Positions 4,582-5,264 of a stretch of DNA of 5,264 bases are shown one piece after another. The DNA is from Parachlamydiales bacterium (GTDB lineage Bacteria > Chlamydiota > Chlamydiia > Chlamydiales > Simkaniaceae): positions 1 through 5,264 of the forward strand of contig DAOWHK010000008.1 in assembly GCA_030641465.1 (NCBI GenBank), in the 5' to 3' direction. The translations under genes were made by a program, and so were the position numbers. Every line of letters starts with the position of its first letter. Within the stretch, counting starts at the first letter, position 1. The notes beneath the pieces are model-generated. The model saw only the letters and a program-made list of their open reading frames with translations, was not told the DNA's origin and made no database searches.

Positions 4582-5264
4582 TCTTTTCATTATCATTAGC
4601 TGATAGAAATTTCGAAGAGCTTACGATCTTGCGACCACTTTTTTCTTCGAGTTCTTTCCTAGCGTTTCCTGCTATAGTTCCACCTACTCTAGCTGCTTTC
4701 TGATTTTCCACAAAGCCCTGTGCATCACGCTCGACTGCAATTTCTGTTGTAGATGCCTCACCCAGCATGCTGAAAATAAGCTCCAAATCAGTCATGTGGT
4801 CGCGGAGATTTTCTCTCTGCAAGTTTTTGATTTTTTTATGTTTGGAGGGTTTTACTCCAAAAGTAGCTTCAGAAATTTCAGCAGTGAGGATCGCATATTC
4901 CTTTTGCTCTTCGATTCCTCTTTTTTCCCATTCATTGGTCAGTTGCTCTCGAATGGCAATTCCCCGCATTCTTTTTTCAATCCAATCATCAGGGTAGCCT
5001 TTTGCTTTGTATAAGGCTCGGGTTCGTTTAGTCGCAAGTTCAGGGTCTTCGATTTCTTGAACACGCTCATAACCTACTTTTGCAAGCCATCTCTTAAATG
5101 GCTCTGCCTTGGGAGAAGGAATTGATTGAATAATCCGAAAAATTCCCTCTGTATTTGCGCAGTTTAGCTTTTGTGCTCCCCCAGAAGTTTCAATGGAAAG
5201 GGGGGTGACAATTTGTCCCCACCCTTCAGAAAGTTGGGGGTCTCGTTGTCTCATTTTCTTTAGA
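4571..5264 (-). CDS. Bro-N / DinD-like phage antirepressor-type protein (N-terminus outside window)
   Basis: Read on the minus strand, the frame is open to the window edge (LKK before MRQRDPQLSEGW). The ATG at 5254 is therefore probably internal, and about 50 residues of the Bro-N DNA-binding domain lie beyond. Visible conserved parts, recalled from the family, are VTPLSIETSGG, LNCANTEGIFRIIQSIPSPK (the end of Bro-N), then EPFKRWLAKVGYERVQEIEDP and WIEKRMRGIAIREQL. Next come YAILTAEISEATFGV and LRDHMTDLELIFSMLGE, and the C-terminus has GGTIAGNARKELEEKSGRKIVS. The C-terminal half resembles E. coli DinD, a DNA-damage-inducible protein that inhibits RecA. Bro-N proteins with such tails are common on phages and genomic islands. 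The gene points toward, and overlaps, the broken RhuM-like frame. Its promoter is outside the window, so damage regulation cannot be judged. Confidence 0.88.
   Translation of the reverse strand, partial: LKKMRQRDPQLSEGWGQIVTPLSIETSGGAQKLNCANTEGIFRIIQSIPSPKAEPFKRWLAKVGYERVQEIEDPELATKRTRALYKAKGYPDDWIEKRMRGIAIREQLTNEWEKRGIEEQKEYAILTAEISEATFGVKPSKHKKIKNLQRENLRDHMTDLELIFSMLGEASTTEIAVERDAQGFVENQKAARVGGTIAGNARKELEEKSGRKIVSSSKFLSANDNEKNDE

Noticed and set aside
4767..5014. Two overlapping plus-strand frames of 72-76 codons
   Set aside because: Both are antisense to the Bro-N/DinD-like gene, whose protein sequence is clearly conserved.
1..5264. CRISPR array, tRNA or rRNA gene
   Set aside because: No evenly spaced short direct repeats, cloverleaf or conserved rRNA segments are seen; the repeats present are explained by the palindromic element and the dsbB duplication.

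Overview
This is a low-GC window (roughly 35-38% by eye) with good Shine-Dalgarno sites, a DsbB-type inner-membrane enzyme and phage-type accessory genes. It fits a Gram-negative, probably host-associated bacterium such as an amoeba-associated Legionella-like or chlamydia-like organism. The genus cannot be fixed from the sequence. The density of gene fragments and small repeats marks it as an accessory, actively rearranging region.

Layout, left to right. Positions 1-92 hold the end of a small repeat element in reverse orientation, cut by the window edge. A SAP/DUF6434-type gene (131-727) follows, ending against a tiny remnant of the same repeat (731-757). Next is a tight two-gene unit: a 51-residue DUF5993-type membrane protein (862-1017) and a complete dsbB (1020-1562) only 2 bases later. 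A YceI-family lipid-binding-fold gene (1608-2156) lies 45 bases downstream and is probably co-transcribed. Beyond it are two broken dsbB copies: a short decayed 3' end (about 2201-2287) and a long 5'-truncated copy (3351-3710). They bracket a class I SAM methyltransferase gene with an apparent signal peptide (2396-3331). A small two-helix membrane protein (3839-4033) and a hairpin follow. Then comes the start of a gene (4075) that is interrupted at its third codon by a complete 158-bp palindromic MITE-like element (4086-4243, flanked by TA).

The right end is on the minus strand. A Bro-N/DinD-like (phage antirepressor-type) gene runs in from beyond the window (4571 to >5264). It overlaps a short reading frame (4345-4581) that carries an in-frame TAG and a RhuM-like C-terminal segment, and is probably a remnant.

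Functionally, the clear module is oxidative protein folding: DsbB re-oxidises a DsbA-type partner not present here, and the DUF5993 protein is a likely accessory. YceI may share the transcript. The methyltransferase has been placed, or left, between pieces of duplicated dsbB. The inverted copies of the MITE at both ends and the interrupted genes suggest that repeat insertion and recombination shaped the region.
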